Assembly (NCBI GenBank): GCA_965370435.1
Contig: CBDUUP010000241.1
Location: forward strand, 1-7,107
DNA length: 7,107 nucleotides
Origin: CBDUUP01 sp965370435
Lineage (GTDB): Bacteria > Chloroflexota > Anaerolineae > Anaerolineales > UBA11579
Reading direction: 5' to 3'
Positions within the stretch are counted from its first letter, which is position 1. Each line of letters opens with the position of its first letter. Made by a program: the position numbers and the translations under genes. Below are positions 1 through 6,697 of the stretch, one piece after another. The notes below the pieces were generated by a model that was not told the origin of the DNA, ran no database searches, and saw nothing but the letters and a program-made list of their open reading frames with translations.

Positions 1-2
1 GC

Positions 3-2666
3 ATTGACGCCAACCAGCAATTGGCCGACATCTTGGGCTATAAATTAGAGGAGTTGGTCGGTATGCAAGTGAGCGAGTGGGTGGCCCCAGAAGACAGAGA
101 ACAGGTTCTAAAGAATATGCTCGAAGGCCGAGAAGATTTTTACCAACACCGGGCCTTACGCAAAGATGGCAGCATCATTGACGTTGAGATTCGCCCCAGG
201 ATGATGGAAGTAAAGGGGCAATCCCTCCGGGTCACCGCCATCCTTGACATCACCGAGCGAGTGCGATCCGAGAATCTTCAAAATGCGGTTTATGACATCG
301 CCCGGGCCGCGGACAGTTCGCAAAACCTGGATGACCTTTATGCCGCCATCCACAAGATCATTGGGGAGGTAATGCCGGCGGAGAATTTCTACATCGCCCT
401 CTACGACGAGGAAGAAGATATTCTCAGCTTTCCCTATTACCATGATTCGGTAGACCCTCCGCCGCCTCCAGAGAAATTGAGCCGGGGTTTGACTGCCTAC
501 GTCCTGCGCACCGGTGAGTCTTTGCTTTGCACCGAGGGGATCCATGAGAAATTGGAACGCCAGGGGGAAGCGGAGTTGCTGGGATCGCCTTCACCCATAT
601 GGCTGGGCGTCCCTCTTATGGTTGAGGGCAAGGCGATCGGCGTTATGACTGTCCAGCACTACACCAATCCTGACGCCTATAGCGAACAGGATCAACAAGT
701 GCTGGAATTTGTCTCTACGCAGGTGGCGATGACATTGGAACGCAAACAGGCGGAGGAAGCTCTGCAGAAATCCAACTCACGATTGCAGTCTGTTATGGAT
801 GCTTCCAACATCGGGGTCTGGGATACTGATTTTTCTGAGGATGATTTCTATCTCTCCCCCAGTTGGAAAAACCAGATCGGCCTGGATGAGGATGCTGAGG
901 TAGATCAGGTTGCAACCTGGGAAAGCCGCCTGCACCCCGAGGATAAGGAGCGCGTACTCCGAGGCTGGGATGAATACTTGGAAGGCGAACGACCGGATTA
1001 CAATATCGAGTTCCGCTTGCGCCATGAGGATGGCTCCTACCGGTGGATTTTCTCTCAGGGAGAGGCGTTCTTTGATAAGGAGGGGAACCTGGCTCGCGCG
1101 TTGGGCTGCCATGTAGACATCTCTAATGTCAAACAGGCGGAGCAGGACCTGCGGGAGAGCGAGGAAAGATATAGAAATTTATTTGACAACGCAACTGACG
1201 CCATCTTCGTCCATGACATGATGGGCCAGTTCTTGGATGTGAACCGCGTAGCCTGTGAACGATTAGGGTACAGCAAAGATGAATTGTTGCAACTTTCCCC
1301 CATGGATATTGATGACCCGGAATATGCAAAGAAAATCCCAGAACGAACTGAAGAACTACTGGAGAAGGGGTACCTAACGGTCGAAGGCGCTCAGGTTCGG
1401 AAAGACGGTCATATCGTTCCCATAGATATGACCTCCCGCTTGATCGAATATGATGGCAAGCAGGTCATCCTCACCAGCGCCCGGGACATAACTGAGCGCA
1501 AGCAGGCGGAAGAAGCCTTGCGGGACCGCACTCATATGCTCGACGAACGGGTCAAAGAACTCAACTGTTTATACGGTATCTCCAAACTTATTGAAGCCTC
1601 GGGAGGGTCCTTGGAGACCATTTTCCAGGGAACAATTGCTCTCATCCCTCCCGCCTGGCAGTTCCCAGACATCACCTGTGTGCGTATAACCCATGAGGGA
1701 AAAGAATATACCTCCCAAGATTTCAAAGAAACCAAATGGAGTCAAACCTGTGATATTCATGTATTTGGGGAGATTGCGGGCGCTATTGATGTTCATTATC
1801 TAGAGGAGATGTCTGAGAGCGATGAAGGGTCTTTCTTGTTTGAAGAGCGAGACCTCCTTGAGGCTGTTGCCGAGCAGATAGGACGCGTGGTTGAGGGTGT
1901 GCGCGCAGATCAAGCATTGCATGAATATTCGGTACGCCTGGAAGATATGGTTGAAGAACGCACCCAAAAACTAGGCGACATCCAGGAACAAATGGTTCGC
2001 CAGGAAAAGTTGGCCACCCTGGGCCAACTGGCCGGAGGCGTGAGTCACCAGATGCGGGCGCCCCTTTCGGGAATCTCTAACGCGGTCTACTATCTCCAGG
2101 CGGTCCTGCCCGAGGCCAGCGAGGATGTAAAAGAGTATCTGGCTCTGATCTCTGATGAGGTCAAGGATTCCAACAAGATCATCTCCGACCTGCTCGATTT
2201 CGCCCGCATCCAGCCCACCAGCCGAGAACAAGTTCCGGTATCCGATCTACTGGGGCGGGTGATGGGAAAAACGCCGCCCCCCGATAATGTGGATATTGAG
2301 ACCGATATAGACGAGGGTCTCCCGGCTTTGTTCATCGACCGCCACCAGTTAAGCCAGGTGATTGAAAACCTGGTGACCAACGCCTACCAGGCTATGCCCA
2401 AAGGAGGGACTTTGTCCGTCAGCGCTGAGTCAGTTGAAGATAAGGTAAAGATCACCGTCCGAGATACCGGCGTGGGCATCTCTGAAAAGAATATAGCCAA
2501 AATATTTGAGCCGCTGTTCACCACCAAAGCCCGGGGCATCGGTTTGGGTTTAGCGCTCTCCAGGGACCTGGTGGAGGCCAATGGAGGCAGGATCGAAGTA
2601 GAAAGCGAAGAAGGGGTGGGCACTTCTTTCACCGTCACTTTGCCCACAATTGGGGAGGCCGCATGA
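3..2666 (+). CDS. Multi-sensor PAS/GAF histidine kinase, 5' end cut off by window edge
   Basis: This is a cytoplasmic-looking sensor kinase that would autophosphorylate on histidine and pass the phosphate to a response regulator, probably the next gene. The frame stays open to the left edge: bases 3-20 read IDANQQ, which joins LADILGY as a normal PAS N-terminus, so the TTG at 21 is not the start. Numbering from the codon at 21, the domains are: PAS remnant 1-80; GAF 85-240; PAS with PAC 252-372 (HPED, then RHEDGSYRW); PAS 380-495; GAF-like domain of the VKELNCLYGIS type 508-628; HisKA 655-730 with H676; and an HATPase_c domain. The ATPase has an N-box with N783 and N787, a G1 box DTGVGI 815-820, an F box (IFEPLFTTK) and a G2 box GIGLGLALS 839-847. 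No membrane segment is visible in this part. The H-box is HQMRAPL, so the usual acidic residue after His is Gln and the residue at +4 is Ala. Each sensor domain's ligand is unknown. Confidence 0.95.
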   Translation: MDANQQLADILGYKLEELVGMQVSEWVAPEDREQVLKNMLEGREDFYQHRALRKDGSIIDVEIRPRMMEVKGQSLRVTAILDITERVRSENLQNAVYDIARAADSSQNLDDLYAAIHKIIGEVMPAENFYIALYDEEEDILSFPYYHDSVDPPPPPEKLSRGLTAYVLRTGESLLCTEGIHEKLERQGEAELLGSPSPIWLGVPLMVEGKAIGVMTVQHYTNPDAYSEQDQQVLEFVSTQVAMTLERKQAEEALQKSNSRLQSVMDASNIGVWDTDFSEDDFYLSPSWKNQIGLDEDAEVDQVATWESRLHPEDKERVLRGWDEYLEGERPDYNIEFRLRHEDGSYRWIFSQGEAFFDKEGNLARALGCHVDISNVKQAEQDLRESEERYRNLFDNATDAIFVHDMMGQFLDVNRVACERLGYSKDELLQLSPMDIDDPEYAKKIPERTEELLEKGYLTVEGAQVRKDGHIVPIDMTSRLIEYDGKQVILTSARDITERKQAEEALRDRTHMLDERVKELNCLYGISKLIEASGGSLETIFQGTIALIPPAWQFPDITCVRITHEGKEYTSQDFKETKWSQTCDIHVFGEIAGAIDVHYLEEMSESDEGSFLFEERDLLEAVAEQIGRVVEGVRADQALHEYSVRLEDMVEERTQKLGDIQEQMVRQEKLATLGQLAGGVSHQMRAPLSGISNAVYYLQAVLPEASEDVKEYLALISDEVKDSNKIISDLLDFARIQPTSREQVPVSDLLGRVMGKTPPPDNVDIETDIDEGLPALFIDRHQLSQVIENLVTNAYQAMPKGGTLSVSAESVEDKVKITVRDTGVGISEKNIAKIFEPLFTTKARGIGLGLALSRDLVEANGGRIEVESEEGVGTSFTVTLPTIGEAA
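2652..2658 (+). promoter_or_regulatory. Ribosome binding site of the response regulator, inside the kinase gene
   Basis: GGGGAGG lies 4 bases before the ATG at 2663, within the last codons of the kinase gene. Together with the ATGA stop/start overlap it supports the chosen start and translational coupling of kinase and regulator. Confidence 0.7.
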
Positions 2667-3028
2667 GTAAAACGATAAAAGTCTTGGTTGTTGACGACGA
2701 CGTTATGATGTCCCAAACCCTGGTGGATATTTTGAACGTCAAGGGGTATCAGGCCTCTTCCGCCAATTCCGGTCCTGCGGCCCTGACCGAGATCGAGAAG
2801 GCAGCCTGGGATTGTGTGTTATCGGATATCAAAATGCCGGAGATGAACGGCGTGGAATTGTTCCGGGCTATCCGGGAGGAAAAACCGCAAATATCGATGG
2901 TGCTGATGACTGCTTATGCCCACGAGGAGTTGATCGCAGAGGCTTTGGCAGAAGGAGCCACCGCGGCTCTGTACAAGCCCTTGAATATCCCCGAACTGCT
3001 GGACTTGCTCTCTTCACTGGCGGCATAG
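2663..3028 (+). CDS. Single-domain response regulator (CheY-like receiver)
   Basis: The 121-residue product is one receiver (REC) domain with no DNA-binding or enzymatic output. The acidic pocket is D11 and D12 in VVDDD, the phosphoacceptor is D55 in SDIKMPEMNG, the switch threonine is T83 in LMTAY, and the conserved lysine is K105 in LYKPL. All catalytic residues are therefore present and it should be phosphorylatable. Its ATG overlaps the kinase stop by four bases (ATGA), which makes the kinase its obvious partner. Lacking an output domain, it probably acts by protein-protein contact or as a phosphorelay intermediate or phosphate sink; that part is inference. It is followed by a hairpin at 3048-3086, so the kinase-regulator unit ends here. 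Confidence 0.95.
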   Translation: MSKTIKVLVVDDDVMMSQTLVDILNVKGYQASSANSGPAALTEIEKAAWDCVLSDIKMPEMNGVELFRAIREEKPQISMVLMTAYAHEELIAEALAEGATAALYKPLNIPELLDLLSSLAA

Positions 3029-3047
3029 ATATTGTCACTCCAATAAA

Positions 3048-3092
3048 AACAGCCCCGGACGGTCTCCAAGACCTTTCGGGGCTGTTGATTTT
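3048..3092. terminator. Bidirectional intrinsic terminator between convergent units
   Basis: AACAGCCCCG at 3048-3057 pairs perfectly with CGGGGCTGTT at 3077-3086 (10 bp). Inside lies a second stem, GGTCT 3061-3065 with AGACC 3069-3073, closed by a 3-base loop. On the - strand the stem runs straight into a T-tract (complement of A 3045-3049), a strong arrangement for ending the cyclase operon. On the + strand it is followed by GATTTT at 3087-3092, a weaker tract that could end the kinase-regulator transcript. It sits 19 bases past the regulator stop and 22 bases past the last stop of the opposite operon. Confidence 0.85.
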
Positions 3093-3108
3093 GGTTCATT
3101 CTGCGTAT

Positions 3109-3942
3109 TTATCCCAATTTGATACGGATCTGGTCGGCTTGCTCTTGCAGAGCATTATTTCTGGCTTGGGCTTCCTCGGCCATTTGGATGAAAGCTCGGC
3201 TCAGATGTCCTACCTCGTCGGTGCGGTAAGCTACGGCGCGAAGAGATTGGGGGTCAAAATTCCCAGCTTCGACCGCCCCGGCGGCCTGGGTTATGGCGAG
3301 GATGGGTTGGGTCACCTGATTGCTGACCACCACTGCCGCGCCCAGAGCTAGGCCCAGGAAGACCAGAAGGGAGGCCCCGCCCACAATGGAGGAGGTCAAG
3401 ACCTGCTGGTTGGAGAGGGCTACCTGGGCGTCCACTAACGGTTGGTGCAGTTGGACCATCTTATCTACTTCCGTTATCATGCCTGCCATCCGTCTGGCCG
3501 ATTCCTCCCCCAACGTGACTGCGGTCTCCCAATCCCCTTCTTCAGCCGCTTCTACCAACTTTTCTATTTCAACGTCATAAGCCTGCTTCTCTCGTTCGAA
3601 TTCAAACAGGATAGCCTGGATAGTTGCGCTCTCGGCGCGGATGACGGCGTTGCGGAGGAAGAGATCGATGTGGGTGTTCAAGCGTTCGTGGGCGTGGATG
3701 AACTCTTCATCGTGACTGAGGACGTAGCTCAATTCGGCCAGGGCCATCTCTTGGAGGGTGTTCTTGGTCTTTAAGGCTTCGCTCAGTTCGCCTTCCACCT
3801 TGATGAGGTCGTAGGCCAGCTTGTCCAGGATGTTGATGGATAGGATCGTCCATCCGGTGATCAGCACCCCAATGAAGATGATGCTGCCGAAGATGGCTAA
3901 AAGCTTGCCCTGGATCTTGAGATTCTGGAATGTTCTAATCAT
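3109..3942 (-). CDS. Membrane sensor protein with HAMP domain and no output domain (third operon gene)
   Basis: The 277-residue protein has TM1 at about 14-37, an extracytoplasmic helical region 38-183 resembling the four-helix-bundle sensors of chemoreceptors, TM2 at about 184-207, and a HAMP domain 208-260. The HAMP shows the conserved proline P213 (TQPI) and the second-helix signature DEVGHLSRAF. It then ends in a short helix, QEQADQIRIKLG, with no kinase, cyclase or methyl-accepting region. Its first 37 residues closely resemble those of the cyclase: both have F-x-NLK-x-Q-x-KLL and TGWTI. The sensor regions also share a G-(D/E)-(W/Y)-E-x-A pattern, so the two are paralogues. The start is supported by AGGAG 8 bases upstream. 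It likely modulates a partner through HAMP contacts, most simply the cyclase; this is inference. A free-standing decoy or a degenerate receptor is possible. Confidence 0.85.
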   Translation of the reverse strand: MIRTFQNLKIQGKLLAIFGSIIFIGVLITGWTILSINILDKLAYDLIKVEGELSEALKTKNTLQEMALAELSYVLSHDEEFIHAHERLNTHIDLFLRNAVIRAESATIQAILFEFEREKQAYDVEIEKLVEAAEEGDWETAVTLGEESARRMAGMITEVDKMVQLHQPLVDAQVALSNQQVLTSSIVGGASLLVFLGLALGAAVVVSNQVTQPILAITQAAGAVEAGNFDPQSLRAVAYRTDEVGHLSRAFIQMAEEAQARNNALQEQADQIRIKLG

Positions 3943-3950
3943 TTTAGTTG

Positions 3951-3957
3951 CTCCTTT
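3951..3957 (-). promoter_or_regulatory. Ribosome binding site of the third operon gene
   Basis: Read on the - strand, AAAGGAG ends 8 bases before the ATG at 3942. It lies in the 28-base gap after the preceding gene, which holds no promoter or terminator that I can see. Confidence 0.75.
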
Positions 3958-3970
3958 TGATCCAGTTCGG

Positions 3971-4843
3971 TTATTCTTCGCGGGGACGGGCTAAACCGGT
4001 CAGCACCATCTTGCGCCGCCGGGATTCGTGGAGTTGTTGGTTGAGCGTGTCCACTTCTCTCTGCAAGGCGGCCTCCTGTTCGCTGAGGGACTCGGCCATC
4101 GTGTCTATGGCTTGGGCCAGCTTACCCAGACCGTCGTGGCGATCCAGAGCTTCCTCCAGGAGTTCGACCCGGTAGCGGTTTCCCTTGGCGGCCACCACCG
4201 CGTTGGTGAGGCTGAGAATCGGCTGGGTCAGTTTGCTGGATACCAGGAAGGCCCAAATCGCCAGTAAGGGGAAGATGATCAACCCCACCAGGCCGGCCAG
4301 GACGGCGCTTTGGTTCTGGTTGGAGACTGCTTCCACTTCTTCCTCCAGGGCGATATCTGCTTCGAACACCATATCGTCAAGCTGTTGGTCTATGCCTTCT
4401 TCTGCACGGAAGACCTCATCCAGCAGTTGGATGTCCACCTCGCCTTCGTCCACCAGCGCGGCGACCTCCTCGAAATCGGCTTCAATCGCTTCCCGGTCAT
4501 GTTCGATGAGGTCTAACTCCAGGTGGGACTCACTTTCGGTTAGCTCCCGGAGTTCGGCGATCAAAGTGTCCAGGGTTAGACTGGCCTGTTCAAATCGGGC
4601 GAGGGCTTCATCATCGGCATGAAGTACGTAGGCCCTTTCGGCTAGTTCTTCTTGCAGCAGGTTGAATTCGATGAGTTCGTATAGGGTGCGGCGCTGGCTG
4701 TGCTCGTGGATATCCACGATGCCCTCGTCAATGAGGAAGATATTGTAAATGGAGACTCCGATGATGATGACCGCACAAACCAGAATGAAGCCGAAGACGC
4801 CCAGACTCTGGACGGCTTTCAGGGTGGTCTTTATTTTCGTCAT
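3971..4843 (-). CDS. Acidic membrane sensor protein with HAMP and coiled coil, no output domain (second operon gene)
   Basis: The 290-residue protein has TM1 at about 14-37, an extracytoplasmic helical region 38-178, TM2 at about 180-203, a HAMP domain 204-255 with P208 (TQPI), and a heptad-like helix at about 252-275. It finishes with a basic then mixed-charge tail (ESRRRKMVL, then RPREE). There is no catalytic domain. The sensor region is strikingly acidic: by hand count about 44 Asp/Glu against 7 Lys/Arg. The HAMP is very close to that of the cyclase upstream: both contain TNAVVA and, at the same spacing, ELLE, then LG-x-LA-x-A. That suggests recent shared ancestry and possible pairing. 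It starts 11 bases after the cyclase stop, with its ribosome binding site overlapping that stop. A cyclase-modulating subunit is the preferred reading, but this is inference; no ligand can be assigned. Confidence 0.85.
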   Translation of the reverse strand: MTKIKTTLKAVQSLGVFGFILVCAVIIIGVSIYNIFLIDEGIVDIHEHSQRRTLYELIEFNLLQEELAERAYVLHADDEALARFEQASLTLDTLIAELRELTESESHLELDLIEHDREAIEADFEEVAALVDEGEVDIQLLDEVFRAEEGIDQQLDDMVFEADIALEEEVEAVSNQNQSAVLAGLVGLIIFPLLAIWAFLVSSKLTQPILSLTNAVVAAKGNRYRVELLEEALDRHDGLGKLAQAIDTMAESLSEQEAALQREVDTLNQQLHESRRRKMVLTGLARPREE

Positions 4844-4850
4844 AGGGATT

Positions 4851-4856
4851 TCCTTT
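4851..4856 (-). promoter_or_regulatory. Ribosome binding site overlapping the cyclase stop codon
   Basis: Read on the - strand, AAAGGA lies 7 bases before the ATG at 4843 and shares bases with the TAA that ends the cyclase gene (4857-4855). Ribosomes finishing the cyclase would therefore be placed on the start of the next gene, suggesting coupled synthesis of the two proteins. Confidence 0.7.
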
Positions 4857-6531
4857 ATTTGGTCGTCATCATGATCACGCCATCCCAGTCGTTGGGGCGG
4901 CCTTCAGCGAGATATTGTTGGGTCAGACTAAGGTAGAGGGAGGCAGTTTTATCCTCTGGGTGGCGCTCTAACACCGAGGCAAAGAGCGGTTGGGCAGCGG
5001 AGAAATTGCCCAGGGTGTACAGCCTCAGTCCCTCGGTGTAGTCCGCCTGGGTGGAGAGTTTCAATTCTTTGCGGCCCTCCGGGTCTGCGTCGAAGATCTC
5101 GTACAGCCGGATGGGTTTCTCCCGGCCCTTGACGATGACAGCGCCCAACGGGCGGGTGTTGTATTTGCCGGGTTCTTCCAGGCGGGCCAGGGTCTCGGCG
5201 CTGATGATGAGGGAGATGCCGAAGAATTTGGACAGCCCTTCGATCCGGGCGGTGAGGTTCACATTGTCGGAGAAGGCGTCGCCCTGCAAGCGGGTCTCCT
5301 CGCCGATCATGCCAACCATCATATGCCCGGTGTGGATGCCGATGCCCAGGTCAATAGGGTGCAGCCCCTGTGCCTGCCTCTCGGCGTTGTATTGGTTCAC
5401 TACCTTGATCTTTTGGATACCCGCTTTGAGAGCGTCTTCCACCTCATAGGGGAATACGGCCATCATGCCATCCCCCAGGAACTTGACTATAAAACCGCTA
5501 TGCTCCTGGATGGCTGGGCTGACCCGTTTCAAGTAAGTGTTGATGAAATCGAAGTTCTCCTGGGGAGTCATTCCTTCGGAGATGGTGGTGAAGGAGCGGA
5601 TATCGGAGAACATCACCGCCATCTCGGCGCTCACGTGGTCGCCCAGATTGATCTCGGTGATGCTGTTCTTTTCCAGGAAGTCCAGATAAGCCACTGGCAC
5701 AAAGCGGCTGGAAGCGGATAGGAGTTGGTCTTTGGCCTGGGCGGAGGCAGTGATGGAATTGACCATATTGTTGAAAGCCCGGGCCAACTGCCCCAGTTCT
5801 TCCCGCCGTTTGACGTAGGCTTCCAGCAGTTCGGGTTCATAGGCGTCGTTCTCAAAGGCTACCACTGCGTTGGTCATGTGCAGGATCGGCTCGGCGACCT
5901 GATTGGTGACGATAGAGGCCACTATTGCCAGACCGGAGAAAAGCACCAGGCTGACCACCCCAACCGCAATAGATTTCTTGGTTCGGGTGTCCGCTTCCAG
6001 GAGGTCTTCCTTAAGTTCGAGTTCGCCTTTATAGACGAAGCGCTCAATCTGGTCGTGCATCCGTTCGACGCGCTCGGCTTCGATAGCGTCCACTTCCGCG
6101 GCCAGTTCCAGGGCGGCTTCGTATTCGCCCTGTTCGTGAAGCTCGACCACCTCATCGAAAGTGCGGTTGTATTCTTCTATCTCCTCGCTCAAGAGGCCCA
6201 GGGCGTCGCGCTGATCGGTCGAATTGGCGTCAATCAGCGCTCGGCGAAGGTACAGGTCGGCAAGTTCCTCCGCTTCCTCGTACTGGACCAGGAAGCGCTC
6301 CTCCCCGGTGAAGCGGAAGTCGTTGATGGCGATCTGCTGCTCTAGCAAGTAGACCTGCACTTCCTCGACTTCGGCCAATTCCAACGCCTCTTGGACGACC
6401 TCCTTCACCTCCTGGTTGAACTGAACGATAGTATAAATCGTCCATCCGGTGGTGATCGCGCCCAGAAGGGTGATGAGGGAAAAGAGCGTCAGGAGTTTGG
6501 ATTGGGTCTTAAGGTTTTTGAACCATCCCAT
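4855..6531 (-). CDS. Membrane-bound class III adenylate cyclase with HAMP and TPR-like tail
   Basis: It is predicted to make cAMP from ATP on the cytoplasmic face under control of an extracytoplasmic sensor. Numbered from the chosen start (558 residues): TM1 about 13-36; acidic helical sensor 37-186; TM2 about 187-208; HAMP 209-263 with P215; class III cyclase domain about 295-480; and a TPR-like tail about 490-550 ending near DWDGV. The metal aspartates are D310 (FSDIRSF) and D354 (LGDG). The adenine-selecting pair K350 and D418 and the transition-state residues N425 and R429 (NVNLTAR) are all present, so adenylate rather than guanylate cyclase is expected. An in-frame ATG at 6633 exists but lies between the -35 and -10 elements of the promoter. 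The ATG at 6531 has an AAAGGAGG upstream, and its product (MGWFKNLK) lines up with the start of its paralogue (MIRTFQNLK). It is the first gene of a three-gene operon. Confidence 0.93.
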   Translation of the reverse strand: MGWFKNLKTQSKLLTLFSLITLLGAITTGWTIYTIVQFNQEVKEVVQEALELAEVEEVQVYLLEQQIAINDFRFTGEERFLVQYEEAEELADLYLRRALIDANSTDQRDALGLLSEEIEEYNRTFDEVVELHEQGEYEAALELAAEVDAIEAERVERMHDQIERFVYKGELELKEDLLEADTRTKKSIAVGVVSLVLFSGLAIVASIVTNQVAEPILHMTNAVVAFENDAYEPELLEAYVKRREELGQLARAFNNMVNSITASAQAKDQLLSASSRFVPVAYLDFLEKNSITEINLGDHVSAEMAVMFSDIRSFTTISEGMTPQENFDFINTYLKRVSPAIQEHSGFIVKFLGDGMMAVFPYEVEDALKAGIQKIKVVNQYNAERQAQGLHPIDLGIGIHTGHMMVGMIGEETRLQGDAFSDNVNLTARIEGLSKFFGISLIISAETLARLEEPGKYNTRPLGAVIVKGREKPIRLYEIFDADPEGRKELKLSTQADYTEGLRLYTLGNFSAAQPLFASVLERHPEDKTASLYLSLTQQYLAEGRPNDWDGVIMMTTK

Positions 6532-6543
6532 GGGTTTGTTGAG

Positions 6544-6551
6544 CCTCCTTT
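6544..6551 (-). promoter_or_regulatory. Ribosome binding site that sets the cyclase start
   Basis: Read on the - strand, AAAGGAGG is a near-perfect Shine-Dalgarno sequence located 12 bases before the ATG at 6531. The spacing is a little long, but no ATG, GTG or TTG lies in that frame between the site and 6531. It argues against the upstream ATG at 6633. Confidence 0.75.
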
Positions 6552-6579
6552 CGGGTGAGGTTTGTGGATTGATGAAAAT

Positions 6580-6610
6580 GGCAATATTTGCCTGTAGATA
6601 AATCGTATCT
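6580..6610 (-). other. Two small dyads in the 5' leader of the cyclase operon
   Basis: Between the predicted transcription start (about 6615) and the cyclase ATG there are two perfect short dyads: AGATA 6596-6600 with TATCT 6606-6610 (5-base loop), and GGCAA 6580-6584 with TTGCC 6588-6592 (3-base loop). They could be weak hairpins in the leader RNA or a small operator. They are short and AT-rich, so they may be chance. Confidence 0.25.
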
Positions 6611-6621
6611 GGTTTCTCTTG

Positions 6622-6650
6622 ATTATATAGCATTCAGGATTTGGATTCAA
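6622..6650 (-). promoter_or_regulatory. Sigma-70-type promoter of the cyclase operon
   Basis: On the - strand a -35 box TTGAAT (6650-6645) is separated by exactly 17 bases from a perfect -10 box TATAAT (6627-6622). Transcription would start near 6615, leaving a leader of about 84 bases before the cyclase ATG. There is no comparable signal between the three genes, so this probably drives the whole operon. Confidence 0.8.
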
Positions 6651-6697
6651 GCGAAATTCGCCCCCAGTTAGGCTGGATATTAGAAGTGTAAAGGGCG

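Noticed and set aside
3048..3086. Possible small structured RNA in the gap between convergent genes
   Set aside because: The hairpin with flanking T-tracts at both gene ends is fully explained as a terminator.
2812..3351. A 179-codon + strand frame spanning the end of the regulator and the terminator
   Set aside because: It overlaps the receiver gene in another frame, crosses the terminator hairpin and runs antisense to the third operon gene; no recognisable protein features.
4990..6345. Two long + strand open frames (4990-5721 and 5725-6345) opposite the cyclase gene
   Set aside because: Their products are low in recognisable motifs and they lie entirely antisense to a well-supported cyclase with intact catalytic residues; they follow from its codon bias.
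6532..6633. N-terminal extension of the cyclase starting at the ATG at 6633
   Set aside because: The start lies between the -35 and -10 boxes of the predicted promoter, the strong ribosome site lies downstream of it, and the paralogue has no such extension.
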